A stretch of 64,000 nucleotides of DNA. Source: an uncultured Fretibacterium sp. (GTDB lineage: Bacteria > Synergistota > Synergistia > Synergistales > Aminobacteriaceae). The translations under genes and the position numbers were made by a program. The stretch covers positions 62,001-126,000 of the forward strand of contig CAMHMH010000002.1 in assembly GCA_946186205.1 (NCBI GenBank). The letters run 5' to 3'. Each line of letters starts with the position of its first letter. The first letter of the stretch is position 1. The notes beneath the pieces are model-generated. The model saw only the letters and a program-made list of their open reading frames with translations. It was not told the DNA's origin and made no database searches. This document shows, piece by piece, positions 17,068-24,855 of the stretch.

Positions 17068-17443
17068 CCCCTGACTCTAGCTATGGGAAGGAAGCGCACT
17101 AACTTACTTTACTTTTACCCTTTTGTTTCTTAAAATACAAATACATAAACAAATGGGCGTTCTGTAACAAGAACGGATAAACACACAACGGTCTTAGAGC
17201 CGTTCTAGGCTGGCATATAGCCTTTGCGAAAATAGCATAAAAATTGCCAAACAAGAAGTAGCACAGGTGCGGGAGGCAAGCAAAGTAAGCGGATAAGGTG
17301 TAAAAGCCTTTACCAGATAGAAGCTGAAGTAAGCCAGCTCCGGCGAATAAGAGTATTCTGAGGTGGAAGTATCATGCTCAGACGTTAGGCCGTGTACCAA
17401 TCTTCACCGAAAGCCCCCGGTTTTAGGCGTGGGGTCGCTTACC
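17068..17443 (+). mobile_element. Non-coding IS200/IS605-like element E2, at broken dapA-like gene
   Basis: This second ~376-bp copy of the E1 element is in the opposite window orientation. The left hairpin is CCCCTGACTCTAGCTATGGG at 17068, and the right hairpin is CCCCCGGTTTTAGGCGTGGGG at 17414-17434, the classic right-end pattern of IS200/IS605 elements. As in E1 the left flank is GGATA and the right end reads GCTTAC. No coding sequence is recognisable inside. It directly abuts the dapA-like coding sequence, whose first ~70 codons are missing, so the locus was rearranged as well as inserted into. Confidence 0.75.
17155..17434 (+). ncRNA. Candidate structured RNA of element E2
   Basis: It has the same order of elements as the E1 RNA: GAACGG (17171) with CCGTTC (17200), the conserved GTAAGC loop now on an AGCTG/CAGCT stem (17322-17339) instead of GGCG/CGCC, the GAATA-AGAG-TATTC hairpin (17345-17358), and TGAG/CTCA (17359-17380) instead of TGAA/TTCA. 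Both sides of the stems change together, which is what RNA selection predicts. Transcription is not shown. Confidence 0.55.
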
Positions 17444-18169
17444 TCCGGCGTAAACTGCGAGAACACACAGGAGTCAATCGAGATGGCTCGCGAGGCAAAA
17501 GAAGCCGGCGCAGATGGTATCCTCCTCATGCCCCCGCATATGTGGCTTCGTTTCGGAATGAATCCCAACGCTCCTTTTGAGTACATCAAAGACGTAGCAG
17601 AAGGCGCGGACATCGACATCATCATTCACCTTTACCCCGCGACAAGCAAAGCATTCTACCCCGTCGAGACTCTCATCAAGATGTGCAAGGAGATTCCTCA
17701 CGTCAAATGCATCAAAGTCGGCACAAGAGTCACGGCTATCTATGAGCATGACGTACGCGAGCTCCGCAAGCACTGCCCGGATATTTCACTCATCACATGC
17801 CACGATGAGACACTCTGCGTAACATGGTTCACAGGCATGGACGGAGCACTGATCGGTTTCGCAGGCTGCGTGCCCGAACTCATCACAGGCGCATGGGAAG
17901 TCTTCTCACATCCCGAAAAGCACACACTCAAAGAGGCTCAGGACTGGTCGAACAAGATCTACCCGATCTCACAGGCCATTTACGGCGGCGGTCAGCCCTC
18001 AGGTGAAGCACACGCGAGACTCAAAGAGACACTCGCTCAGCGCGGAATCTTCAAGAGCGCATTAATGAGGAAGCCCGTACTCCCGTTAGACCAGGAAGAG
18101 AAAGACTGGGTTGCAGAGGGAATCAAACTCAGCGGACTCGGCAAAGTCGACATGAGCAAGTACGCATAA
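17441..18169 (+). pseudogene. DapA/NanA-family aldolase lacking its N-terminus
   Basis: The 243 codons downstream of E2 encode most of a dihydrodipicolinate synthase/N-acetylneuraminate lyase family barrel: SIEMAREAKEAGADGILLMPP, the Schiff-base Lys in CIKVGTR, and SLITCHDETL. Family members begin with about 70 more residues including the GTTGE active-site loop; that part is absent here and is not found upstream. A GTG at 17363 inside E2 could start a hybrid 268-residue protein, and by chance the E2 end reads PVLGVGS in frame, but the missing loop makes normal aldolase activity unlikely. The original partner reaction is unknown. An Nramp-like transporter follows after 100 bp. Confidence 0.75.
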
Positions 18170-18269
18170 CATATAAACATCACGCAAAGGATAAAAATTT
18201 CGGAGCGGTCAAGGAGATTCACAAAAAATTCTCTGAGGCCGCTTCTCTTGTAGAAGGAGGAAATAATAA

Positions 18270-19511
18270 ATGGACGTTTCAAAAGTAAATCGCGCGTCAT
18301 TCCTCGAAATCTTGAAGCGCATCGGGCCGGGATTGATTCTCGCGGGCGTTGTGATAGGGCCGGGAAATATTACGACATCGGCCATGATGGGAGCGAATTA
18401 CGGCTACACAATGATATGGCTGATTATCCCGATAATAATCATGGGTATAACATTCATGCTCACGTGCTACCGTATCTCAATGCTTACGGGAATGCCTACG
18501 ATACACGCGATAAGGCACTATTACGGCACGCCTGCCGCAATGATTACGGGGATTGCCACCTTCATGTCATGCTTCTTCTTCACGATGGGAAATATTACAG
18601 GGTCAGGCACAGGGCTTAACCTCATAACGGGCATAAACTGGAAAATAGGTTCTATCTTCATGATAGTGATCACTCTTGCATGTTACTTTGCGAAGGGTGT
18701 TTACTCAAAAGTTGAGAAGATAATAACGCTCTGCATTGTCGGTATGATCATATGCTTCTTCGCGACTCTCGTTGCTACTGGCGGGCCTGACTGGGCGTTG
18801 TTCGGTCATTCATTGACTCACTGGACTGTTGCTGAAGGGAGTCTTGCTACGTCTCTTGCTTACGTCAGCACGAACGCGGCAATAACAGCGGGCATTTACG
18901 GGACATATCTCGGACTCGAAAAGAAATGGAAGCAGGAAGACTTGTTCAACGGAATCATGTTCGCGGATGCAATAGCGCACGTCGTGGCTGTCGTGTTAAT
19001 CTCCGGGGCAATATTTCTCGTCGGAGCGATTGTCCTTCATCCTACAGGGCAGGGCATAAAGACTCCCGCGCAGTTAGGGCAGCTCTTAGTTCCGTTCTTG
19101 GGAAGCGCGGCGCCGGTCATAATGGGAGTTGCATTGCTTGCGGCGGCGTTCTCGTCATTGCTCGGAAACACTCAAAGGGGAATGGTATTGCTTGCGGCAG
19201 GAATCGACAAACCCACGCGGCTTGAGTCGAACTTCATCAAATGGGGAAGCCTCGTCTGCATTGTGATAACGACAGCGATATGCTTCATGTACAACGGGAG
19301 TCCCACGCAGCTGATATTGATCGCAAATATTTCGACGGCAATCGCGACACCGTTCGGAGGATTTTTTGTTACGCGGTTAATATTCAGGAAGGACATCAAC
19401 GAGCAGAACGGACTCCCACAGCCGAGAATGTTACAGTTCTTCATGCTGGTTAGCTACTTGTTCGCATTGGTCATGACAGGCTCATCAATTCTGAGAATGT
19501 TAGGGAAGTAA
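18270..19511 (+). CDS. Nramp-fold membrane transporter without canonical metal ligands
   Basis: This 413-residue protein with about 11 membrane segments aligns with Nramp divalent-metal transporters: ILKRIGPGLILAGVVIGPGNITTSAMMGANYGY corresponds to TM1 and its DPGN motif, and GNTQRGMVLLAAG to the later conserved region. Here DPGN has become GPGN, losing the metal-binding Asp, and TM6 reads STNAAITAGIYGTYLG where metal transporters have MPHNLYLHS, losing the Met and His. It therefore probably carries something other than Mn or Fe. The ribosome site is GAAGGAGG before ATG 18270. Context with an aldolase-family gene and a LacI regulator hints at an organic substrate, which is inference. Confidence 0.8.
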   Translation: MDVSKVNRASFLEILKRIGPGLILAGVVIGPGNITTSAMMGANYGYTMIWLIIPIIIMGITFMLTCYRISMLTGMPTIHAIRHYYGTPAAMITGIATFMSCFFFTMGNITGSGTGLNLITGINWKIGSIFMIVITLACYFAKGVYSKVEKIITLCIVGMIICFFATLVATGGPDWALFGHSLTHWTVAEGSLATSLAYVSTNAAITAGIYGTYLGLEKKWKQEDLFNGIMFADAIAHVVAVVLISGAIFLVGAIVLHPTGQGIKTPAQLGQLLVPFLGSAAPVIMGVALLAAAFSSLLGNTQRGMVLLAAGIDKPTRLESNFIKWGSLVCIVITTAICFMYNGSPTQLILIANISTAIATPFGGFFVTRLIFRKDINEQNGLPQPRMLQFFMLVSYLFALVMTGSSILRMLGK

Positions 19512-19529
19512 CAAGAGGATAAAAATATT

Positions 19530-19562
19530 CCCCCCGGTTTTGTGCCGAGGGGATTTTTTTTG
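19530..19562 (+). terminator. Terminator after the Nramp-like gene
   Basis: The stem CCCCCCGG/CCGAGGGG with a 7-base loop is followed by a run of T's. Confidence 0.85.
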
Positions 19563-19574
19563 TGTGTCAGTATC

Positions 19575-20171
19575 TTACGCCTGACGCATATTCATGGCAA
19601 AGCTCATCGCGTTGAAGCTGTTCATTCCGTTCATGCCGCTGAAACTTCCGCCGGGTCTCTGCATACCACTCATGCCGCTGAATCCTCCGGGCATACCTGA
19701 AGGGGGCATATTCATTCTGCCGTCTGACTCATCAGGCTTTGCGGGAGGCTCTTCACCTGCGGGGATTTCGGGCAAATCGTCCGGCCTCTGCATTCCCATT
19801 CCTCCGTCAATTTCTTCTTCACCTTCGGGCTTTGCGGGGGGTTCTTCACCTTCAGGGATTTCCGGCATTGCGGGGGGCATTTCACCGCCGGGCATCTCGG
19901 GCATTTCGGGCATCTCTCCGCCGGGCATGCTGGGCATGTTGATTACGCCGCTGAATCCGCTGAATCCTTCCGGGGCTGCTGGCTGAATGTTATTCTGCTG
20001 GCCTGCGATCTGCTGAGGCTGATTGTTCCCTGCCTGCATTCCATGTATTGCCTGTGAATTGTTCTGAAGTGATGTCTTGAAGCTCTGATTTGCCGCGCGG
20101 TTATTTCCCTGCATATGTGCGGTCTGAGTCTGGAACATTGAAGCATTGCTGAACTGATTAATACGCATCAT
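19575..20171 (-). CDS. Pro/Met/Gly-rich low-complexity protein
   Basis: This 198-residue protein has no recognised domain. The first ~70 residues are Asn/Gln-rich (QQIAGQQNNIQPA), and the rest is built from repeats such as MPGGEMPEMP, EIPEGEEPPAKP and GMQRPGGSFSGM. There is no signal peptide or membrane segment. The start may be ATG 20171 or the next ATG at 20168; the ribosome site is weak. It stands alone between the Nramp-like terminator and divergent rlmN. Composition suggests a disordered protein; function is unknown. The opposite strand is also open here because of the repeats, but it has no ribosome site or family motif. Confidence 0.55.
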   Translation of the reverse strand: MMRINQFSNASMFQTQTAHMQGNNRAANQSFKTSLQNNSQAIHGMQAGNNQPQQIAGQQNNIQPAAPEGFSGFSGVINMPSMPGGEMPEMPEMPGGEMPPAMPEIPEGEEPPAKPEGEEEIDGGMGMQRPDDLPEIPAGEEPPAKPDESDGRMNMPPSGMPGGFSGMSGMQRPGGSFSGMNGMNSFNAMSFAMNMRQA

Positions 20172-20276
20172 GATAACACGTCAACTCCGTGTAGCGTACA
20201 TCCTTAAACGTTCATGCAAGCACCTGAAAATTTTTGAGTGTCTGCTATTATAGCGGCAAAAGGAGGGCGTTGCTTG

Positions 20277-21308
20277 ATGGAAAATGTTTATGACGCTTTG
20301 GAGATGACGTTAAACGACTGGCAGATTCTTTTCGGGAATTGGGGGGAACAGAAATTCCGAGCCTCTCAGGTCTGCCAGTGGATATACGCAAAGAAAGAAT
20401 TAACTTACGACGGAATGACCAACCTTAGCAAAACACTCCGCGAAAAACTTTATGACAATGTAACGATCAATTTGCCCGTTATGATTCGTCAGCAGGTTTC
20501 ACGAGACGGAACGCGAAAATATTTGTGGCATTTGAACGACGGCGCGAAAATTGAGTCCGTTCTCCTGAATCACGGAGGACACAAGACAGCTTGCATATCA
20601 TCGCAGGCAGGCTGCCCGTTAAAGTGTGCGTTCTGTGAGACGGGCGCGAATGGATTCACACGGAACTTAACGCGCGGTGAAATACTCGGTCAGTTCCTCA
20701 TGATGGAGAAGATTAACGGAGGGAACATCAACAACATTGTCTTTATGGGAATGGGTGAGCCTCTGCTGAATGAAGACAATGTACTCTCAGCAATACGCTC
20801 GCTCAACGACAAGAACATGCGCAGCTTAGGCGCGAGGCACATAACAATATCGACATCGGGAATCGCTCCGGGCATTGAAGACCTTTCTGACTTTGAGATA
20901 CCCATAAGATTATCTCTCTCACTTCATGCCCCGAATGATTCATTACGATCGAAAATTATGCCGGTCAACAAGCAGTACCCGCTTCAAAAGTTAATTGCCT
21001 CATTGAGAAGATACCGTGAAAGAACAGGGGAACGAATCACGATCGAATATGCGTTAATCGACGGCGTGAATGATTCCCCCGAATGCGCCTACGAAACAGC
21101 AGCTTTGCTTGACGGACTCGAACCGTACATCAACATAATACCGTTCAATCCGATTCCCTCGCGGCCTGACCTAAGAAGATCATCGCAGGGAAGAATAAAA
21201 GCCTTCTGCGCTGTGCTTGGTGAAATGAAAATAGAGTACGAGTTACGCAAAGAACGCGGCACAGATATTATGGCGGCGTGCGGTCAGCTTGCAGGGGCTA
21301 GGGATTAG
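20277..21308 (+). CDS. rlmN: Dual-specificity 23S rRNA/tRNA m2A methyltransferase
   Basis: RlmN is a radical SAM enzyme that methylates C2 of A2503 in 23S rRNA and A37 in some tRNAs. The protein has the radical SAM cluster CPLKCAFCETG, the GMGEPLLN motif and the late Cys of AACGQL that forms the methyl-carrying pair with a second Cys. I place the start at ATG 20277 (343 residues), 10 bases after AGGAGG; the TTG just before it is also possible. The final codons (ARD stop) fall inside a palindromic repeat that continues toward fcl. Confidence 0.95.
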   Translation: MENVYDALEMTLNDWQILFGNWGEQKFRASQVCQWIYAKKELTYDGMTNLSKTLREKLYDNVTINLPVMIRQQVSRDGTRKYLWHLNDGAKIESVLLNHGGHKTACISSQAGCPLKCAFCETGANGFTRNLTRGEILGQFLMMEKINGGNINNIVFMGMGEPLLNEDNVLSAIRSLNDKNMRSLGARHITISTSGIAPGIEDLSDFEIPIRLSLSLHAPNDSLRSKIMPVNKQYPLQKLIASLRRYRERTGERITIEYALIDGVNDSPECAYETAALLDGLEPYINIIPFNPIPSRPDLRRSSQGRIKAFCAVLGEMKIEYELRKERGTDIMAACGQLAGARD

Positions 21309-21372
21309 GGAGCAGCGTACAGGGGGTTATGCGGCCGGGCTGTTCCCTGTTTCCTGTATCCTATGCCCTGTG
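21296..21372. repeat. Palindromic intergenic repeat, copy 1
   Basis: GGGATTAGGGAGCAG on the left is an imperfect inverse of CTGTTCCCTGTTTCC on the right, with a 25-base loop. The right arm (CTGTTCCCTG..TCCTGTATCC) closely matches 34571-34596. The repeat overlaps the last codons of both convergent genes rlmN and fcl. Confidence 0.6.
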
Positions 21373-22293
21373 CTTTAGGAAGTCTTCATATGCGAGTCTG
21401 ATTCCGTCCCTGAGACTCGTGCGTGCTTTCCAGCCCAATGAAGCGGCCTTGCTTACGTCCATAATCTTGCGGGGCGTTCCGTTGGGCTTTGACTTGTCCC
21501 ACAAAATTTTCCCCGAATAACCGACAATCTCAGCGACAAGTGCCGTCAAGTCTTTGATGGTTATCTCCTTGCCTGATCCCGCGTTTACTGTCTCATTGCC
21601 GGAATAATTGTTCATGAGAAACACGCAAAGCTCCGCGAGGTCATCAACGTAAAGAAATTCGCGCAAAGGGCTTCCGTCTCCCCAGCAAGTAACAGAGTCT
21701 GCGCCTGAGATTTTCGCCTCGTGGAATCTCCGAATCAATGCGGGCATTACGTGAGAATATTCGGGGTGATAGTTGTCGTTCGGTCCGTAAAGGTTGCAGG
21801 GCATCACGGAAATATAGTCGGTGCCGTACTGTGTGTTAAGGTACTCGCAGTATTTGAGGCCGGAAATTTTTGCGAGGGCGTATGCTTCGTTTGTCTTTTC
21901 GAGGTAGCCGGACAACAAGTATTCTTCCTTGATGGGCTGAGGGCACATGCGGGGATAAATGCACGATGAGCCGAGGAACTCCAGCTTTTTGCAGCCGTTC
22001 GAGAATGCAGAGTGTATGACGTTCATCTCTATCATCATGTTGTAGTACATGAAGTCAGCGAGTGCCGCCGAATTTGCCGCAATGCCTCCGACTTTCGCCG
22101 CCGCCAAGAAAACGTATTCGGGCTTCTCCTCCGCAAAGAATGACTCAACTTCAGACTGCCGAGTCAAATCAAGCTCCGAATGAGTCCGGGTTATTATGTT
22201 CGTGTAGCCGTTGCGTGAAAGCTCCCGGAAAATTGCAGAGCCTACCATGCCTTTGTGTCCTGCCACGAAAATTTTTGAGTCTTTGTTCATCAT
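21361..22293 (-). CDS. fcl: GDP-L-fucose synthase
   Basis: This 310-residue SDR-type epimerase/reductase converts GDP-4-keto-6-deoxymannose to GDP-L-fucose for surface polysaccharide. The motifs are GHKGMVGSA for NADP binding, YALAK for the catalytic Tyr/Lys, CNLYGPNDNYHPEYSHVMPALIRRF and WGDGSPLREFLYVDD, all characteristic of Fcl/WcaG. The start overlaps the stop of an epimerase fragment by four bases, so it was once part of a sugar-nucleotide operon. No gmd gene is in the window. The C-terminal KHRA is encoded by the intergenic repeat. Confidence 0.93.
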   Translation of the reverse strand: MMNKDSKIFVAGHKGMVGSAIFRELSRNGYTNIITRTHSELDLTRQSEVESFFAEEKPEYVFLAAAKVGGIAANSAALADFMYYNMMIEMNVIHSAFSNGCKKLEFLGSSCIYPRMCPQPIKEEYLLSGYLEKTNEAYALAKISGLKYCEYLNTQYGTDYISVMPCNLYGPNDNYHPEYSHVMPALIRRFHEAKISGADSVTCWGDGSPLREFLYVDDLAELCVFLMNNYSGNETVNAGSGKEITIKDLTALVAEIVGYSGKILWDKSKPNGTPRKIMDVSKAASLGWKARTSLRDGIRLAYEDFLKHRA

Positions 22294-22652
22294 GATAATT
22301 TCTCGCGCTCCTTGTATCTTTCTTCGTACCGCCTGTACATCTCCGGCAGTGCTTCTTGAGGCGTAATTTCAGCCTTGAACCCGGCAAGCTCATATAACTT
22401 TCTTGTGTCAGGGCATCGTCTCATCACACAGCCTTCGGGCGCAGAAAGTATTTTTATTTCAGGATTATACCCCGCAATCTTAAGCACAAGTTTCAAGAGG
22501 TCAATGATTTTCATCTCCTGCGACGAGTTTCCGATATGCACGATTTCGCCCGCGCATTTCTCACTGAGCATCACAGCTTCTGTTGCTCTCACAGCGTCTT
22601 CAACTTTGTCGGAATATACATGCCGGGATTCTGCGTGATCCTCCCTGCGCAA
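22290..22652 (-). pseudogene. C-terminal remnant of an NAD-dependent sugar epimerase
   Basis: About 110 residues (VYSDKVEDAVRATEAVML...IVHIGNSSQEMKIIDLLK...CVMRRCPDTRKLYELAGF) match the last third of nucleotide-sugar epimerases/dehydratases. The Rossmann half (GxxGxxG, YxxxK) is absent, and upstream reading runs into stops and frame changes. It overlaps fcl by four bases, evidence of the ancestral operon. Confidence 0.65.
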
Positions 22653-22754
22653 GCCTCGCTAGAACTCGTGAATGAGTCAGGTTCTCCGTGCTCGTGGCTG
22701 TCGATTATAGCTACTTCGCAATGTTGACTGAAACAGAATCTTCCGCGAGACGTA

Positions 22755-22958
22755 TTACGCTGTTCTTTCAGGACACATTGACACGAGGACTTCTGACTTC
22801 CCGCACATGTCCTGCAAGAACGGCACAATGACATTGCGGGTCGTTCCTGCTGAGACTGTCGAACGGAGGATAACGAGCTGGCTTCCGTCGTAAACATCCC
22901 GTATGCTCTGGACTGCCTGACGTATATAGGTGAAGTAAGGCTCATGAGTCCCGGACAT
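22755..22958 (-). pseudogene. Internal fragment of a nucleotide-sugar dehydrogenase
   Basis: About 65 residues (YIRQAVQSIRDVYDG, LVILRSTVSAGTTRNVIVP, EVLVSMCPERTA) match the part of UDP-glucose/GDP-mannose/UDP-ManNAc dehydrogenases around the conserved RSTV and CPERTA motifs. Neither the N-terminal NAD-binding part nor the catalytic Cys domain is present. Between it and the epimerase remnant (22653-22754) only broken frames are seen. Confidence 0.65.
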
Positions 22959-23018
22959 TAACTGAGTGCCTGCCGTAATACTGGTACAATCTGAAAATAT
23001 TATTTGAGAGGTGATATT

Positions 23019-23852
23019 TTGAGCATGGATTTCAAACGGGAATGGCTCAGTCTGACTCTTGCGGATGATTTTATGTTCGGGAAAGTTTTTCAGGACGCGG
23101 GACTTTGCCTTGAGCTGATACGGATCATACTGCCTGAACTGGATATTGAGCGCGTTGAATTTCCTGAACGCCAGAAATCATTGACTGAAGGAATCTTTAT
23201 GCACGGCGTGAGGTTTGATGTTTACACGCGGACGGACAAAGGTGAAATTATTGATGTTGAAATTCAGACGGCGGACACTGGCAATCTTCCCAAACGCATA
23301 CGGGCTTATCACTCGATGATTACCCGCAGTGAAATGGACATCAGGAAGATGAAAAATTATAATGACATTCATCAAGCCTACGTAATATTCATCTGCCTGT
23401 TTGATCTTTTTGGGAAGGGAAGACATATCTACACGTTCAGGAATATTTGCAGGGAAGACACGAGCATAGAGCTTAACGACGGAGCAACTACAGTATTCCT
23501 TAACGCTAAGGGGGTTGCTGATGATGTCAGCCCGCGAATGAAAGCATTTCTGAATCTCATACTCGGAATAAAGTCTGATGATTCGTTTGTGAAAAGACTG
23601 GAGGCAAAAATGGAAGAAGTGTTAATGACTCCTGAAATGGAGTGGGAGTACTGGGCACAGCGCACACGGGAACAGGATTATTTTGACAGGGGAAAGGATG
23701 AAGGCTTCAGCTTGGGACAGCGCGAAGGACTCAGCTTGGGACGGCTTGAAGGACAGTACGAGACAGCAAAGCGTATGCGTGATGCAGGCTTCAGCGATGA
23801 GCAGATATGCAGCCTCACAGGTTTATCCCCTGATGACCTCAAGAACATTTAG
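23019..23852 (+). CDS. Rpn-family PD-(D/E)XK nuclease (recombination-promoting)
   Basis: This 277-residue protein resembles the Rpn/PDDEXK-transposase-like family. The nuclease core is visible as GVRFDVYTRTDKGEIIDVEIQ, i.e. the Asp and the (D/E)xQ of the active site, after the usual opening LTLADDFMFGKVF. The C-terminus has GFSLGQREGLSLGRLEG repeats and a short helix AKRMRDAGFSDEQICSLTGLS, typical of the family. TTG at 23019 has the best ribosome-site spacing (AGAGGTGAT); ATG at 23025 is the alternative. It sits beside decayed genes and may be mobile. Family members nick or cut DNA and increase RecA-independent recombination. Confidence 0.88.
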   Translation: MSMDFKREWLSLTLADDFMFGKVFQDAGLCLELIRIILPELDIERVEFPERQKSLTEGIFMHGVRFDVYTRTDKGEIIDVEIQTADTGNLPKRIRAYHSMITRSEMDIRKMKNYNDIHQAYVIFICLFDLFGKGRHIYTFRNICREDTSIELNDGATTVFLNAKGVADDVSPRMKAFLNLILGIKSDDSFVKRLEAKMEEVLMTPEMEWEYWAQRTREQDYFDRGKDEGFSLGQREGLSLGRLEGQYETAKRMRDAGFSDEQICSLTGLSPDDLKNI

Positions 23853-23864
23853 CGCAAAAATTTA

Positions 23865-23893
23865 CCCCCGGCGGAAATTCCGGGGGATTTTGT
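23865..23893 (+). terminator. Terminator after the Rpn-family gene
   Basis: The stem CCCCCGG/CCGGGGG with an 8-base loop is followed by ATTTTGTT. Confidence 0.75.
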
Positions 23894-24855
23894 TATCTCT
23901 GTCCCTTGTCGTAAATTTGTCCCAATGCACGCGGGCTTCTGTTGCTCCTTCCGAAGAACACAAGCAATAACAGCGTAAGCACATAAGGCAGAGTCCTCAC
24001 AAGATCGTTATAGCTTGATGGGAGTCCAAGCTGATGAATCGCAGCAGCTCCCATGCTCCTCGCAAATCCGAACATCAAGCACGCAAACAGCGCAGGAAGT
24101 ATTGACCAGTTCCCGAAAATTAACGCAGCAATCGACAAGTAGCCATAGCCCAAATATATATCAGGCGAGAAATTTGCTGACACCGAGTAAGCGAAGCTCA
24201 TTCCCGCTATACCCGACAAGCACCCCGATACTAACACCGCGACCGTTCGCACTGCATACACGTTAATCCCGGCCGCGTCCGCTGAGTGCGGATTGTCCCC
24301 GCAGGCCCGGAGTCTCATTCCGTATACCGTCCTGTACATCACGTACCACATCACAATCGCCACAACAAGAATCATTATCTCGAACGGGTATATGTCCCTG
24401 AACGCCGCGCCTATTATAGGAATGTCGCAGAGTCCCGGCACTGTTATCCTTGCGCTCGCACTCAGCATGAATTTGTTTGCGTTGTTCCCGAAGAATGACT
24501 CATTGATTCGTTTCGTCAGGAAGCTCGTTAATGCCATCGCCAAAATGTTCATGACGACTCCGCTTATTACCTGGTCGGCTTTGAACTTCACGCACAATAA
24601 CGCATGGAGAAGCGCGAATATTCCCCCGCCTATCACAGCGCAGACAAACCCGGCGTAATATGGCACCTGCGACTCAGCTCCGAATATCCCATAAAGATAC
24701 ACCGTAGCAAATGCTCCCGTGAACGCTCCGAATCCCTGGAAGCCTTCAAGCGCAAGATTAGTTATTCCGCTCTTCTCGCTGTAGATTCCTCCGATCGCCA
24801 TTATGAACAGCGGAAGCGAAAAGCTAAGGCCGTCAATTATTATCATCTCAAGCAT
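23893..24855 (-). CDS. Nucleoside-type ABC transporter permease 2
   Basis: This 320-residue membrane protein belongs to the branched-chain/ribose-type permease family (BPD_transp_2) in its nucleoside subset: IGGIYSEKSGITNLALEGFQGFGAF at the start and LRACGDNPHSADAAGINV in the cytoplasmic loop. ATG at 24855 overlaps the stop of permease 1 by one base (TAATG) and is preceded by GGAGG, so I use it rather than upstream codons. It is the last gene of the four-gene operon encoding substrate-binding protein, ATPase and two permeases, likely importing nucleosides. Confidence 0.92.
   Translation of the reverse strand: MLEMIIIDGLSFSLPLFIMAIGGIYSEKSGITNLALEGFQGFGAFTGAFATVYLYGIFGAESQVPYYAGFVCAVIGGGIFALLHALLCVKFKADQVISGVVMNILAMALTSFLTKRINESFFGNNANKFMLSASARITVPGLCDIPIIGAAFRDIYPFEIMILVVAIVMWYVMYRTVYGMRLRACGDNPHSADAAGINVYAVRTVAVLVSGCLSGIAGMSFAYSVSANFSPDIYLGYGYLSIAALIFGNWSILPALFACLMFGFARSMGAAAIHQLGLPSSYNDLVRTLPYVLTLLLLVFFGRSNRSPRALGQIYDKGQR

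Noticed and set aside
19594-19986. Plus-strand open frame opposite the Pro/Met/Gly-rich protein.
   Set aside because: Low-complexity GC-periodic DNA keeps several frames open; this strand lacks a ribosome site and lies beyond a terminator.
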